A stretch of DNA of 64,000 nucleotides from Streptomyces koelreuteriae (GCF_018604545.1 NZ_CP075896.1:6138001-6202000), one strand, 5' to 3'. Shown: positions 39,187 through 48,475, counted from the first letter of the stretch. Notes: generated by a model from the sequence alone, not told the origin. Numbers and translations are program-made.

Positions 39187-39558
39187 TCAGCCGCCCGCGT
39201 CCACCGCGTACCCGGGCACGGACGGCCACCGCACGGTCAGCACCACCGACTCCTCCTCCGCCACCCAGGAGTGATCGACCCCACGCCCCCACACGACGTA
39301 GTCCCCCTGCCGCTCCAGCACCACACCGCGCCCGGGCAGCTCCACCCGGAACCGCCCACTGATCAGCACCAGCAGCGCGGTCCGCTCCTCCCCCCGCACC
39401 CACTCCGCCCGCTCGTCACCCTTGGGATGGACCCCCCACTTGACCTCGACGGCCTCACTCCGCCGAGGATCCCCACCCCCCTTGAAATGCCCGAGCAACC
39501 ACCCCCGGTCCAACGCCGCGTCCACACCCGCGTTGCCCACATACACAGAGTCGTCCAC
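39187..39558 (-). CDS. Cupin-like small protein
   Basis: 123-residue protein with a beta-barrel pattern: VEVKWGVHPKGDERAEWVRGEERTALLVLISGRFRVELPGRGVVLERQGDYVVWGRGVDHSWVAEEESVVLTVRWP. The GDYVVWGRGVDHSW segment fits cupin motif 2, and HP in motif 1 could contribute a metal ligand. Substrate and role are unknown. It is 12 bases downstream of the HEAT-repeat gene on the same strand. Confidence 0.72.
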   Translation of the reverse strand: MDDSVYVGNAGVDAALDRGWLLGHFKGGGDPRRSEAVEVKWGVHPKGDERAEWVRGEERTALLVLISGRFRVELPGRGVVLERQGDYVVWGRGVDHSWVAEEESVVLTVRWPSVPGYAVDAGG

Positions 39559-39569
39559 GCGCCGGGACG

Positions 39570-41024
39570 CTAGCAGCCACTCCGGAGCAGACGCCGGGCC
39601 CGCGCCAGGAGTTCATCCGCCTCCGCGTCCGCCCGCAACGCCGCCGCCGGATACCAGGCCCGCGCCGACCGGGCGGCCCGTGCACGGAGTTTCCCGTCCG
39701 GATCGTCCAACAGCCGTACCGCGGCCCGCAGCCGTACGACCCCGCCCCGCGCCTCCAGCAACCGGAACGCCGCCACGCGCACCGGCCGGGACCGCCCCGG
39801 CGCGAGGCGCTCCGCCAGCCATGCCTCGGGCAGCAGCGCGGCCGACGGCAGAAGGGCGAGGGTGGCCTCCCGTACGACACCGGGAGCGGGATCATCGAGC
39901 AGCGGACGCAGCCGCTCCGTGTCCGTCACGTCCAGCGTGCGCAGCCCCGCAACGGCCCGGGCCCGGACCGTCGGCGCCGGGTGGGTCAGCAGCGGGTACA
40001 GCAGCTCGGCGTCCCCGCGCTCCCCGCACTCCGCCAGCCCGATGGCCGCGCCCGGCGGCAGGGCCGGGTCCCCCGCGTCCGCGCACAGCTCCCGGTACCG
40101 GCGCAGCGGCTCCGCCCCGGACTGCCGTACGACATACCGCGCACAGGCCCGCACCACCGCCGACCGGTCGATCAGGAACTCCGCGGCCCGCTCGGCCCGC
40201 CCCGCCCGGCGCAGCGCGGTGACACCGGCGGACCGGACCCGTGGATTGCGGGCGCCGAGCAGCGCTTCGAGCACGTCCTCCCCGTCCCCGCCCTCCCGTA
40301 CGGCGGCCAGGGCCGCCTCGGCGCACAGGTTCTGGACGACGACATCGTCGTCCCGGGCGGCGGTGCGGGCGAGCCGGGCGGGGGAGAGGAACGACTCCTC
40401 CACGGCCACCCGGTACACGAACCGCCGCAGTCCGCGGTCCGGGTGCCCGAACAGCGAGTCGAACATCCCCCGGGGTGCCCGCCGGAGGACCTCACCGAGC
40501 AGCTCCACGCCGTACGTCCCCCGCTCCCGGCGGCCGACGCGCAGGATCAGGGGCGCGAGGGAGACGGCGGTGTCCACGTCGAGGCACTCCCGCAACAGCT
40601 CCCGCGCCGCCTCCCGCACCGGCCCGGCCCAGTCGGCGGCGCGCACGACGACCAAGGGCACCAGCGCGGGATGTTCAGCGGCCAGGGCGAGGGCCGCCTC
40701 GCGGGTCCGGCCGTCCGGGTGGCACAGGGCGAGCGCGAGCCACGACTCGACCGGCTCCTCGGCGCGAACGGGCTCCGGCCGCCGCCGGGCCAGCCGCAGC
40801 AGACCACGGTCCTTGCCTTCGGCCGGCTTCCGGATCTGACGGACCCGGCCCTCGACCCAGGCCCGGTCCGGCAGATCCCGTGCCCGGTACCACCCCCAGG
40901 AACGCACCCCGGCGTCCAGAGCGGTCCAGGCACGCGGATCGGCCACGTCGAGAACCTCCGCCAGCAGCCCCCCGCCGGCCAGCCGCGCCGCAGCCGCTTC
41001 CCCACTCCTGACGTCCTCGTCCAT
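39570..41024 (-). CDS. HEAT-repeat protein
   Basis: 484-residue soluble protein built of HEAT/PBS-lyase-type helical repeats, for example HPDGRTREAALALAAEHPALVPLVVVRAADWAGPVREAARELLRE, PLLTHPAPTVRARAVAGLRTLDV and LLDDPAPGVVREATLALLPSAALL. These act as protein-interaction scaffolds. No catalytic domain is visible. It is followed by the cupin-like gene. Confidence 0.82.
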   Translation of the reverse strand: MDEDVRSGEAAAARLAGGGLLAEVLDVADPRAWTALDAGVRSWGWYRARDLPDRAWVEGRVRQIRKPAEGKDRGLLRLARRRPEPVRAEEPVESWLALALCHPDGRTREAALALAAEHPALVPLVVVRAADWAGPVREAARELLRECLDVDTAVSLAPLILRVGRRERGTYGVELLGEVLRRAPRGMFDSLFGHPDRGLRRFVYRVAVEESFLSPARLARTAARDDDVVVQNLCAEAALAAVREGGDGEDVLEALLGARNPRVRSAGVTALRRAGRAERAAEFLIDRSAVVRACARYVVRQSGAEPLRRYRELCADAGDPALPPGAAIGLAECGERGDAELLYPLLTHPAPTVRARAVAGLRTLDVTDTERLRPLLDDPAPGVVREATLALLPSAALLPEAWLAERLAPGRSRPVRVAAFRLLEARGGVVRLRAAVRLLDDPDGKLRARAARSARAWYPAAALRADAEADELLARARRLLRSGC

Positions 41025-41110
41025 CTCCGCCCCCGCTCGACCTGCTCTTCCGGAGGAGCGTAGGGCGCCCGTCCGGGCTGGTCGCGCGAATTACCCGGTC
41101 GTCCGGGCCG

Positions 41111-41809
41111 CTACGTCTGCTCGCCGGACCCCTGGGCGTCCTCGCCGACGCCTGCGCTGACCAGCCCTGTCTCGTAGGCGACGATGACGGCTTGGACGCG
41201 GTCGCGGAGGCCGAGTTTGGCGAGGACGCGGGCGACGTGGGTCTTGACGGTGGTCTCGGCCAGGTGGAGGCGGGCGGCGAGTTCGGCGTTGCTGAGGCCT
41301 CGGGCCAGCAGGCCGAGGACCTCCAGTTCACGCGGGGTGAGCGAGGCGAGGTCGCGGTGGAGGGCGGCGGTGTCGCTGCCGCGCTGGGTGAACCTCTGTA
41401 CGAGGCGGCGGGTGATGGCGGGCGCGAGGAGGGCGTCGCCGGTGCGGACCGTGCGGACGGCCGCGGTCAGCTGCTCGGGGGTGACGTCCTTGAGGAGGAA
41501 GCCGCTGGCCCCGGCGGACAGGGCGGCGTAGACGTACCGGTCGAGGTCGAAGGTGGTCAGGATGATGACGCGGGGTGCGTCCAGGGCGCCCGTGAGGATG
41601 CGGCGGGTGGCCTCCAGGCCGTCCATCTCGGGCATCCGGACGTCCATCAGGACCACGTCGGGCCGGGTGCGGCGGACCGCTTCGACCGCCTCGGTCCCGT
41701 TGGTCGCCTCGGCGACGACATCGATGCCCTCGGCGCCGAGGATCAGCCGGAATCCGGTGCGGACCAGGGTCTGGTCGTCGGCGAGGAGCACGCGCAGCGG
41801 CTCGGTCAC
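41111..41809 (-). CDS. NarL-family response regulator
   Basis: 232-residue regulator starting at GTG 41809. The receiver has acidic pair DD (11-12) and phospho-acceptor Asp56 in PDVVLMDVRMPEMDGLEA. The LuxR helix-turn-helix is LTPRELEVLGLLARGLSNAELAARLHLAETTVKTHVARVLAKLGL. Its GTG overlaps the kinase stop (GTGA), giving tight translational coupling. It probably controls the divergent ABC exporter at 43.3-46.4 kb. Confidence 0.93.
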   Translation of the reverse strand: MTEPLRVLLADDQTLVRTGFRLILGAEGIDVVAEATNGTEAVEAVRRTRPDVVLMDVRMPEMDGLEATRRILTGALDAPRVIILTTFDLDRYVYAALSAGASGFLLKDVTPEQLTAAVRTVRTGDALLAPAITRRLVQRFTQRGSDTAALHRDLASLTPRELEVLGLLARGLSNAELAARLHLAETTVKTHVARVLAKLGLRDRVQAVIVAYETGLVSAGVGEDAQGSGEQT

Positions 41810-43107
41810 GGCGTCTCCAGGGGGATCAGGGCCTCCACGCGGTAGCCGCCGGTCAGGCGCCGGCCGGTGCGCAGGGTTCCGTCGTGGACGGCCAGGCGCT
41901 CCCGCAGGCCGATCAGGCCCCGGCCGTTCCCGGCGGCCGCGCCCGCGCCCGGCTGCCCACCCGTGTCGGTGACTTCCACCCGGAGCCGCTCCGGGCCGTA
42001 CTCGACGGTCACGGCGGCGGTGGCCCCGCGGGCGTGCTTCACGGTGTTGGTCAGGGCTTCCTGGACGACGCGGTAGGCGGCGAGTTCGAGGCCGGGCGGG
42101 AGAGGGCGGGGCGGGCCGGTCACGGTCAGGCCGACGGGCAGTCCCGTGTCCCGGACCCGCCCGACCAGTGTTTCCAGCTGGTCCAGGCCCGGTTGAGGGG
42201 CCGGCACCGCAACCGAATCGGCGGTGTCCCTCCCCTCGCCCTCGTCGGCCATGGTGAGCAGCCCCATGACATGGCGCAGTTCGGTCATGGCCGCGCGCCC
42301 GCCCGCCTCCACCGCGAGCAGCGCCTCACCGGCCTGCTCGGGGGAGGCTTTCATGATCTTGCGGGCTGCGCCCGCCTGAATGATCATCACGCTGACGTTG
42401 TGCGTGACGACGTCGTGCAGTTCGCGGGCGATCCTGGCCCGCCCGTGCTCGACGGCCCGGCGCAGCGCCTCGGCCTGTTCGCGCTCCAGGGCCAGGAGCC
42501 GGGCGCGGCCCTCGTCGGTGCGGAGTTTCCAGGTACGCAGGCCGACGGCGGCCACGGCCATCGGGACGAGGATCAGCAGGGCGATGTAGTGGTGGGGGAC
42601 GATCGGAATCACCGAGTTCCCCGAGGTGCCGACCAGGACGACCGACACCGGCAGCGCCGCCAGGGTCGCCACCCGGTAGGGGCTGTACACGGCGGCGCTG
42701 TAGACGGCGATGACGAACGCGTAGAAGGTCAGCCGCATCACGCTCTGCGGTGTCGCCAGCGTCGCGGCCGTCACGACGCACAGCACGGCGAGCGGGTAGC
42801 GGCGGCGCAGCGCCAGGGCACCGGAGGCGACGACCGCGAGGGTCACCATGTAGGCCAGGCCGCCGGGCCCGGACGGGCGCGGCACGACGATCTCCACGCC
42901 GGGCGCGATCTCCCGCATCACGACGACGTTCACGTTGTCGATGCCGTAGTGGACGGTGGCGACGGCGAGTGCCAGCGCCACCAGGCCGTCGAACCGCCAC
43001 GCGCGCGGGGTGGGGCGCAGCGGGGGACCGCTCGGCAGCCCGGCCTCGCGGAGCGTCCGGCGGGCCGCTTCCCGTAACCGCTCCAGCGTCGTACGTACGT
43101 CCGTCAC
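41806..43107 (-). CDS. Sensor histidine kinase (HisKA_3 type)
   Basis: 433-residue membrane kinase from GTG 43107. Several membrane segments (GLVALALAVATVHYGI, YMVTLAVVASGALAL, FYAFVIAVYSAAVYSPY, LLILVPMAVAAVGL) are followed by phospho-acceptor His in RARIARELHDVVTHNVSVMIIQAGAARKIM. The HATPase domain has ALTNTVKHARGATAAV, VEVTDTGGQPG and NGRGLIGLRERL. It is partner of the overlapping response regulator and divergent from the ABC exporter, an arrangement typical of antibiotic- or envelope-sensing modules. Confidence 0.92.
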   Translation of the reverse strand: MTDVRTTLERLREAARRTLREAGLPSGPPLRPTPRAWRFDGLVALALAVATVHYGIDNVNVVVMREIAPGVEIVVPRPSGPGGLAYMVTLAVVASGALALRRRYPLAVLCVVTAATLATPQSVMRLTFYAFVIAVYSAAVYSPYRVATLAALPVSVVLVGTSGNSVIPIVPHHYIALLILVPMAVAAVGLRTWKLRTDEGRARLLALEREQAEALRRAVEHGRARIARELHDVVTHNVSVMIIQAGAARKIMKASPEQAGEALLAVEAGGRAAMTELRHVMGLLTMADEGEGRDTADSVAVPAPQPGLDQLETLVGRVRDTGLPVGLTVTGPPRPLPPGLELAAYRVVQEALTNTVKHARGATAAVTVEYGPERLRVEVTDTGGQPGAGAAAGNGRGLIGLRERLAVHDGTLRTGRRLTGGYRVEALIPLETP

Positions 43108-43320
43108 CGGGTCATTGTCGTCGCCGCGCGGGGACCGCGGAGTCCGTCCCGACGGTCATTTCCCACCGCACCGGATACACCACGCGACTACATCGCAGGG
43201 ATGACGTCTGCACGCATCCTCCCAGCGCGGTACCGCAAGGGGTTCGGGCGGGCGACGCGCTCGGACCGGACCCGCTCCTAGCGTTCAGGCGGCCAACCGC
43301 CCGTACCCGAGGAGCCTTTC

Positions 43321-44028
43321 ATGACCCAGCCGATGATCGAACTGCGCGAGGTGAGCCGACGGTACGACGACGGCCCGCCCGCGCTGCACGAGGCCACGCT
43401 GACCGTGCGGCCCGGCGAGGCCGTCGCGATCCTCGGCCCTTCCGGCAGCGGCAAGTCCACGCTGCTCAATCTCATCGCGGGCCTGGACCGGCCCGACACG
43501 GGGACCGTCACCGTGGACGGGCTGCGGGTGGACCGGTTGGGCGAAGCCGCGTCGGCGCTCTACCGGCGCTCCAGGATCGGCATGGTCTTCCAGTTCTTCA
43601 ACCTGCTCGACGATCTGACCGTCATCGACAATGTCGTCCTGCCCGCCCGCCTCGCGGGCCTGGCACGGGGCGTGGCGCACCGCCGGGCGGTGGAAGTGCT
43701 GGAACTACTGGGCATCGACCGGCACGCCCGCGCCTACCCGGGGCGGTTGTCCGGCGGCGAGCGGCAACGCGTCGCGGTGGCCCGGGCCTTGATGAACCGG
43801 CCGGCGCTGCTCCTGGCCGACGAACCGACCGGGGCCCTGGACACGGCCGCCGGACAGGACGTCAGCGGGCTGCTCACCGCCCTCAACGCCGAGGGCCAGA
43901 CCATCGTCGTGGTCACCCACGACCTGGCTCTGGCCCGGTCCTGCACGAACCGAACGGTCAGGATCGCCGACGGCCGGATCACCGAAGACGTGCCGTCGCG
44001 GGCCGTCACCCCGGAGGCCGCCCGATGA
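43321..44028 (+). CDS. ABC exporter ATP-binding protein (LolD/MacB type)
   Basis: 235-residue ATPase. Walker A is GPSGSGKST (about 41-49), the signature is LSGGERQRVAVARALMNRPALLLADEPTGALDTAAG, and the His switch is VVVTHDLALARSC. It belongs to the MacB/LolD-like group that pairs with FtsX-type permeases. Its TGA overlaps the permease ATG (ATGA). Confidence 0.94.
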   Translation: MTQPMIELREVSRRYDDGPPALHEATLTVRPGEAVAILGPSGSGKSTLLNLIAGLDRPDTGTVTVDGLRVDRLGEAASALYRRSRIGMVFQFFNLLDDLTVIDNVVLPARLAGLARGVAHRRAVEVLELLGIDRHARAYPGRLSGGERQRVAVARALMNRPALLLADEPTGALDTAAGQDVSGLLTALNAEGQTIVVVTHDLALARSCTNRTVRIADGRITEDVPSRAVTPEAAR

Positions 44029-46373
44029 GCGCGCTCGGCAAGGTGGTGCGCTCGGGGGTGGGACGACGCCGGGTGCAGACGCTGGTGATCGGGCTGGCCA
44101 CGATGATGGCGGTGGCCGCCTCCGTCCTCGGCGGCACCCTGCTGGTGGTCTCCGGCGCGCCCTTCGACGACGCCTTCGCGGGACAGCACGGCGCGCATCT
44201 GTCCGTGGAGTTCGACGCGGGCGAGGTGAGTGCCGGGCAGCTCGCGCGGTCCAGGGACACCGGCGGGGTGAGCGACGCGGCCGGGCCGTTCCGTACGGCG
44301 ACGGTCACACCGCGGTCGGACGGGGCGGGCCCCGGAGGGCCGATGACCGTGGTCGGCCGGGGAGATCCGGGCCGGGCCGTGGACGAGGTGGCCCTGCTGG
44401 ACGGGCGGTGGCCCACGCGCTCCGGCGAGATCGCCCTGTCCGCCGACTCCTCGCTCCTCCCGACCCTGGGCATGAAGATCGCCTTCTCCGATCTGCCCGG
44501 CGGTCCGGCCCTGACGGTGGTCGGCGTGGCCCGGTCGGTCACACGGACCGCCGACGCCTGGGTGGTCCCGTCCCAGATGCCGGCGCTCACCGGTCCGGAC
44601 AGCGGCGGCTACCAGATGCTCTACCGCTTCACCGCCGCGGGCACCGCCGCGCGGATCACCGCGGGGACCGAGGCCGTGACGCGGTCCCTGCCACCGGGAG
44701 CGGCCGTCGGCGAGACGTCCTGGCTCACCGTCAGGAAGAACGCCGAGCGCGACACCGCCCTCTACGTCCCGTTCCTCATCGCCTTCGGCACCCTGGGCCT
44801 GGTCATGTCGGTGCTCATCGTCGGCAACGTCGTCGCGTCGGCCGTCGGCACGGCGACGCGCCGCATCGGCATCCTCAAGGCCGTCGGCTTCACCCCGTCC
44901 CAGGTGGTGCGCGCGTACGTGGGCCAGGCGCTGATCCCGGCCGCCGGCGGCACGGCCCTCGGTGTCCTCGCCGGCCACCTGCTCGCCGTCCCCGTCCTGG
45001 CCGAGACCGAGGAGGTCTACGGCGCCCCGTCCCTGACCATCGCCCCCTGGGTCGACCTGGCGGTGATCGCCGGGGTGCTCGGCCTGGTGGCGGTGACCGC
45101 GTGGGCGAGCGCCTGGCGGGCCGGGCGGCTGCGTACGGTCGACGCGCTCGCCGTCGGGCGCGGCGCTTCGGCGGGACGCGGCCGGTGGGCGGCCCGCCTG
45201 GCCGGGAGGCTGCCGTTGCCGCAGCCGGTCGCCCTGGGCCTGGCCCGGCCCTTCGCGCGGCCCGCCCGTGCGCTGGCCATGGGCACGGCGATCCTGTTCG
45301 GAGCCGTCGCCGTCACGTTCACCGTGGGGATGGGCGCCTCGCTCGGCCTGGTGATGAAGGCCAGGGCCCACGACGCCGCCGATGTCGTGGTGCCCGCGCC
45401 CCTGCCGGACTTCGGACCTCAGGGCCCTGACACCGGGAAGCGGTCCGAGGCCGACCCCGCCGCCGTCGCCGCGGTCGTCGAGGCCGCCGCCGGAACCGGG
45501 AAGCACTACAGCGCGGCGACGATACGGGCGACCGTGTCCGGCCTGACCGGCACCACCGACGTGATCGCCTTCACCGGCGACGCCTCCTGGGGCGGCTACA
45601 CGATGGTCTCGGGCCGCTGGATCGACAGGCCCGGCGAAGCCGTGGTCCCCACGCCCTTCCTCGCCGCCACCGGCACCCGCGTCGGCGACACCGTCACCCT
45701 GAACGGCCTGGCCCAGCCGGTCACGGTCCGGATCGTCGGCGAGGTCCTCGACCCCCGCAAAGACGGCATGCAGGTCTTCGCCGACGCCTCGACCCTCACG
45801 GCCGCGCGTCCCGACCTGACGGAGACGAGCCACCACATCGCGGTCACACCAGGCACCGATGTCACCGGCTACGTCGACGCGCTGAACAAGGACCTGGCAC
45901 CGCTGGGGGCCACCGCTCAGTCCGGCGGGCTCGACGGCGGCAGCGACGTGGTCGTCACCCTCAACGCGCTGTCCATGATCCTCACCCTGATGCTCGTCGC
46001 CGTCGCCGCGCTCGGCGTGTTCAACGGCGTGCTGCTCGACACCCGCGAACGCGTCCGGGAGATCGGTGTCCACAAAGCGCTCGGCATGGCCCCCCGGCAG
46101 ACCGTCGCGATGGTCCTCACCTCGGTCGTCGTGACCGGCCTGGCCGCGGGCGCTCTGGGCGTGCCGCTCGGCGTCGCCCTGCACGGCTGGGTCCTCCCCG
46201 CGATGGGCGACAGCGTGGGGCTCCGCCTCCCCGGTTCCGTCATCGCCGTCTACGAAGCGGCCGAGCTGCTCCCGCTCGCACTCGGCGGCCTGCTCATCGC
46301 CGCCCTGGGCGCGCTCCTGCCCGCCGGCTGGGCCGCCGGAGCCCGGACGGCCACGGCCCTGCGCACCGAATAG
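44025..46373 (+). CDS. FtsX-family ABC permease
   Basis: 782-residue membrane protein starting at ATG 44025, overlapping the ATPase stop. An N-terminal helix (VIGLATMMAVAASVLGGTLLVVSG) is followed by an extracellular domain. A first FtsX core (VPFLIAFGTLGLVMSVLIVGNVVASAVG with GILKAVGFTPSQVVRAYVGQ) is followed by a second extracellular domain and a second core (LNALSMILTLMLVAVAALGVFNGVLL with IGVHKALGMAPRQTVAMVLTS). This duplicated type exports peptides or lipids or transmits mechanical force; substrate unknown. The adjacent two-component system likely regulates it. Confidence 0.92.
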   Translation: MSALGKVVRSGVGRRRVQTLVIGLATMMAVAASVLGGTLLVVSGAPFDDAFAGQHGAHLSVEFDAGEVSAGQLARSRDTGGVSDAAGPFRTATVTPRSDGAGPGGPMTVVGRGDPGRAVDEVALLDGRWPTRSGEIALSADSSLLPTLGMKIAFSDLPGGPALTVVGVARSVTRTADAWVVPSQMPALTGPDSGGYQMLYRFTAAGTAARITAGTEAVTRSLPPGAAVGETSWLTVRKNAERDTALYVPFLIAFGTLGLVMSVLIVGNVVASAVGTATRRIGILKAVGFTPSQVVRAYVGQALIPAAGGTALGVLAGHLLAVPVLAETEEVYGAPSLTIAPWVDLAVIAGVLGLVAVTAWASAWRAGRLRTVDALAVGRGASAGRGRWAARLAGRLPLPQPVALGLARPFARPARALAMGTAILFGAVAVTFTVGMGASLGLVMKARAHDAADVVVPAPLPDFGPQGPDTGKRSEADPAAVAAVVEAAAGTGKHYSAATIRATVSGLTGTTDVIAFTGDASWGGYTMVSGRWIDRPGEAVVPTPFLAATGTRVGDTVTLNGLAQPVTVRIVGEVLDPRKDGMQVFADASTLTAARPDLTETSHHIAVTPGTDVTGYVDALNKDLAPLGATAQSGGLDGGSDVVVTLNALSMILTLMLVAVAALGVFNGVLLDTRERVREIGVHKALGMAPRQTVAMVLTSVVVTGLAAGALGVPLGVALHGWVLPAMGDSVGLRLPGSVIAVYEAAELLPLALGGLLIAALGALLPAGWAAGARTATALRTE

Positions 46374-46379
46374 CGAGGT

Positions 46380-46442
46380 CAGGTGCGGTACGGGCGGAGA
46401 AGATCAGGTGCGGTGCGGGCGAGAAGGCCAGGTGCGGTACGG
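46380..46442. repeat. Three short direct repeats after the permease gene
   Basis: CAGGTGCGGT(A/G)C occurs at 46380, 46405 and 46429, spaced 25 and 24 bases apart, just after the permease stop. They are imperfect tandem copies of about 24 bases with no evident function. Confidence 0.6.
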
Positions 46443-46454
46443 CGCCTCGGCCCG

Positions 46455-46742
46455 CTACGGCGCCCGGAAGTTGATGTACCCCAGCAGCACGATCACCGCC
46501 GCCACACAGCCGAACACCACGGCCGTGGAGACCCATGACGAGCGGGAGTGGGAGCGTGAGCGTGCGCGGCGGCCGCGTGAGCGGTGGTCGGGGTCGGGAC
46601 GGAAGGGGACGGGGCCGGGAGGATTGTCCTTCCAGCGCGCGGCGAGCATACGGGCCCGGGCCGAGGGCTCCTTGTGCTCGGCGTCGTCCGCCCATCTGAG
46701 GTCGAACTCGCGCTCCTGGCCGTCCTGTTCGTGTTCGGACAT
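46455..46742 (-). CDS. Small single-helix membrane protein
   Basis: 95-residue protein from ATG 46742 with GGAG upstream. A polar N-terminus (MSEHEQDGQEREFDLRWADDAEHKEPSARARML) and a basic stretch (RSRGRRARSRSHSRSS) precede one C-terminal helix, VSTAVVFGCVAAVIVLLGYINF. It should sit in the membrane with its N-terminus inside. Function unknown. It lies downstream of glnA behind the glnA terminator. Confidence 0.72.
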   Translation of the reverse strand: MSEHEQDGQEREFDLRWADDAEHKEPSARARMLAARWKDNPPGPVPFRPDPDHRSRGRRARSRSHSRSSWVSTAVVFGCVAAVIVLLGYINFRAP

Positions 46743-46787
46743 TCCCACTCCACCCCCGTGTGGTCCTGAGAGAAGAATAGAACATAC

Positions 46788-46829
46788 GGCCGTGCCCCCG
46801 CTGTCCGGACGGACAGCGGGGGCACGGCC
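46788..46829. terminator. glnA terminator hairpin
   Basis: Perfect 20-base stem (46788-46807 with 46810-46829), 23 bases beyond the glnA stop. The tight centre CCGGACGG would open to a small loop. It is a strong terminator for glnA on the minus strand. Confidence 0.85.
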
Positions 46830-46852
46830 GCAATGCTTCGATCAGGCGTCGA

Positions 46853-48262
46853 TCACACGTCGAAGTACAGCTCGAACTCGTGCGGGTGCGGACGCAGCTG
46901 CAGCGGAGCGATCTCGTTCGCGCGCTTGTAGTCGATCCACGTCTCGATCAGGTCCGGCGTGAACACGTCGCCCTGGAGGAGGAACTCGTGGTCGGCCTCG
47001 AGGCGGTCGAGGACGGCCGGGAGGGAGGTCGGGACCTGCGGGACGCCCGCGTGCTCCTCGGGGGCGAGCTCGTAGAGGTCCTTGTCGATCGGCTCGGCCG
47101 GCTCGATCTTGTTCTTGATGCCGTCCAGGCCCGCGAGCAGCAGCGCCGAGAAGGCCAGGTACGGGTTGCCGGAGGAGTCGGGCGCGCGGAACTCGACGCG
47201 CTTGGCCTTCGGGTTCGAGCCCGTGATCGGGATACGCATGGCCGCGGAGCGGTTGCGCTGCGAGTAGACCAGGTTGACCGGCGCCTCGAAGCCCGGCACC
47301 AGGCGGTGGTACGAGTTCACCGTCGGGTTGGTGAAGGCCAGCAGCGACGGGGCGTGCTTGAGGATGCCGCCGATGTAGTAGCGGGCGGTGTCCGACAGGC
47401 CCGCGTAACCGGCCTCGTCGTAGAAGAGCGGCTGGCCGCCGGTCCACAGCGACTGGTGGACGTGCATGCCCGAGCCGTTGTCACCGAAGATCGGCTTCGG
47501 CATGAAGGTCGCGGTCTTGCCGTTCTGCCACGCCACGTTCTTCACGATGTACTTGAAGAGCTGCAGGTCGTCGGCCGCGGCGAGCAGCGTGTTGAACTTG
47601 TAGTTGATCTCGGCCTGGCCGGCGGTGCCCACCTCGTGGTGCTGGCGCTCGACCTGCAGGCCGGCCCGGTCCAGCTCCAGGGAGATCTGGGCACGCAGGT
47701 CGGCGAAGTGGTCGACCGGCGGGACCGGGAAGTAGCCGCCCTTGTAGCGGACCTTGTAACCACGGTTGTTCTCGAGGGCGCCGGTGTTCCAGGCGCCGGC
47801 CTCGGAGTCGATGTGGTAGAAGGACTCGTTCGCGCTGGTCGCGAAGCGGACGCTGTCGAAGACGTAGAACTCGGCCTCGGGGCCGAAGTACGCGGTGTCC
47901 GCGATACCGGTCGACGCGAGGTAGGCCTCGGCCTTCTTCGCCACGTTGCGCGGGTCACGGGAGTACTGCTCACCCGTGATCGGGTCGTGGATGAAGAAGT
48001 TGATGTTGACCGTCTTGTCACGGCGGAACGGGTCCACACGGGCGGTCGACAGGTCCGCGCGCAGCGCCATGTCGGACTCGTGGATGGCCTGGAAGCCGCG
48101 GATCGAGGAGCCGTCGAAAGCCAGCTCCTCGGCCGGGTCGAAGGCCTCGGCGGGGATCGTGAAGTGCTGCATCACGCCCGGCAGGTCGCAGAAGCGGACG
48201 TCGACGAACTTGACGTCCTCGTCCGCGATGAACTTCTTGGCCTCGTCGGCGTTCTGGAACAT
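46853..48262 (-). CDS. glnA: Glutamine synthetase type I GlnA
   Basis: Main GSI glutamine synthetase, 469 residues, identical in length to what I recall for the S. coelicolor enzyme. The start MFQNADEAKKFIADEDVKFVDVRFCDLPG is behind GGAGGAG. Signatures: FDGSSIRGF (beta-grasp), AEFYVFDSVRF, FMPKPIFGDNGSGMHVHQSLW (active site), RNRSAAMRIPITGSNPKAKRVEFR (ATP site). The NLYELAPEE-type adenylylation loop is present as DKDLYELAPEEHAGVPQVP, so activity can be controlled by GlnE adenylylation at the Tyr. Transcription is expected to follow GlnR through the upstream double box. Confidence 0.97.
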   Translation of the reverse strand: MFQNADEAKKFIADEDVKFVDVRFCDLPGVMQHFTIPAEAFDPAEELAFDGSSIRGFQAIHESDMALRADLSTARVDPFRRDKTVNINFFIHDPITGEQYSRDPRNVAKKAEAYLASTGIADTAYFGPEAEFYVFDSVRFATSANESFYHIDSEAGAWNTGALENNRGYKVRYKGGYFPVPPVDHFADLRAQISLELDRAGLQVERQHHEVGTAGQAEINYKFNTLLAAADDLQLFKYIVKNVAWQNGKTATFMPKPIFGDNGSGMHVHQSLWTGGQPLFYDEAGYAGLSDTARYYIGGILKHAPSLLAFTNPTVNSYHRLVPGFEAPVNLVYSQRNRSAAMRIPITGSNPKAKRVEFRAPDSSGNPYLAFSALLLAGLDGIKNKIEPAEPIDKDLYELAPEEHAGVPQVPTSLPAVLDRLEADHEFLLQGDVFTPDLIETWIDYKRANEIAPLQLRPHPHEFELYFDV

Positions 48263-48343
48263 CCAGCTCCTCCTACTCCCGACCGTCCCGCCGGGGTGGT
48301 AGTTCGTTCGTGCTGCCAGTGCGGGTGGCACACGCTGACGTAG

Positions 48344-48398
48344 ACCCTAGGGACGGGTGATTTCTCTGGCGTGACTCATTTGTTTCGCACAAGTTAAC
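48344..48398 (-). promoter_or_regulatory. glnA promoter with double GlnR box
   Basis: On the minus strand, positions 48398 to 48360 read GTTAAC-n6-GAAAC-n6-GTCAC-n6-GAAAT, a textbook double GlnR box. A -10 TAGGGT lies at 48349-48344. The -35 region inside the box is poor, as expected for an activated promoter. Confidence 0.85.
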
Positions 48399-48460
48399 CG
48401 GCTCACCCTCCACCGTAGCCCGATCACACCCCGCCGTGCCCTGGTCATTTACGGGCGCAG

Positions 48461-48475
48461 TACCGTGGACGGGTG
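48461..48475 (+). promoter_or_regulatory. Leaderless promoter of the RDD gene
   Basis: TACCGT (48461-48466) ends 7 bases before GTG 48473, and no ribosome site precedes the GTG. Transcription starting at the GTG would make a leaderless message. Confidence 0.5.

Noticed and set aside
42750..44024. Upstream extension of the FtsX permease frame
   Set aside because: It overlaps the kinase and ATPase genes in another frame and is Arg/Pro/Gly-rich. ATG 44025 overlapping the ATPase stop is the natural start.
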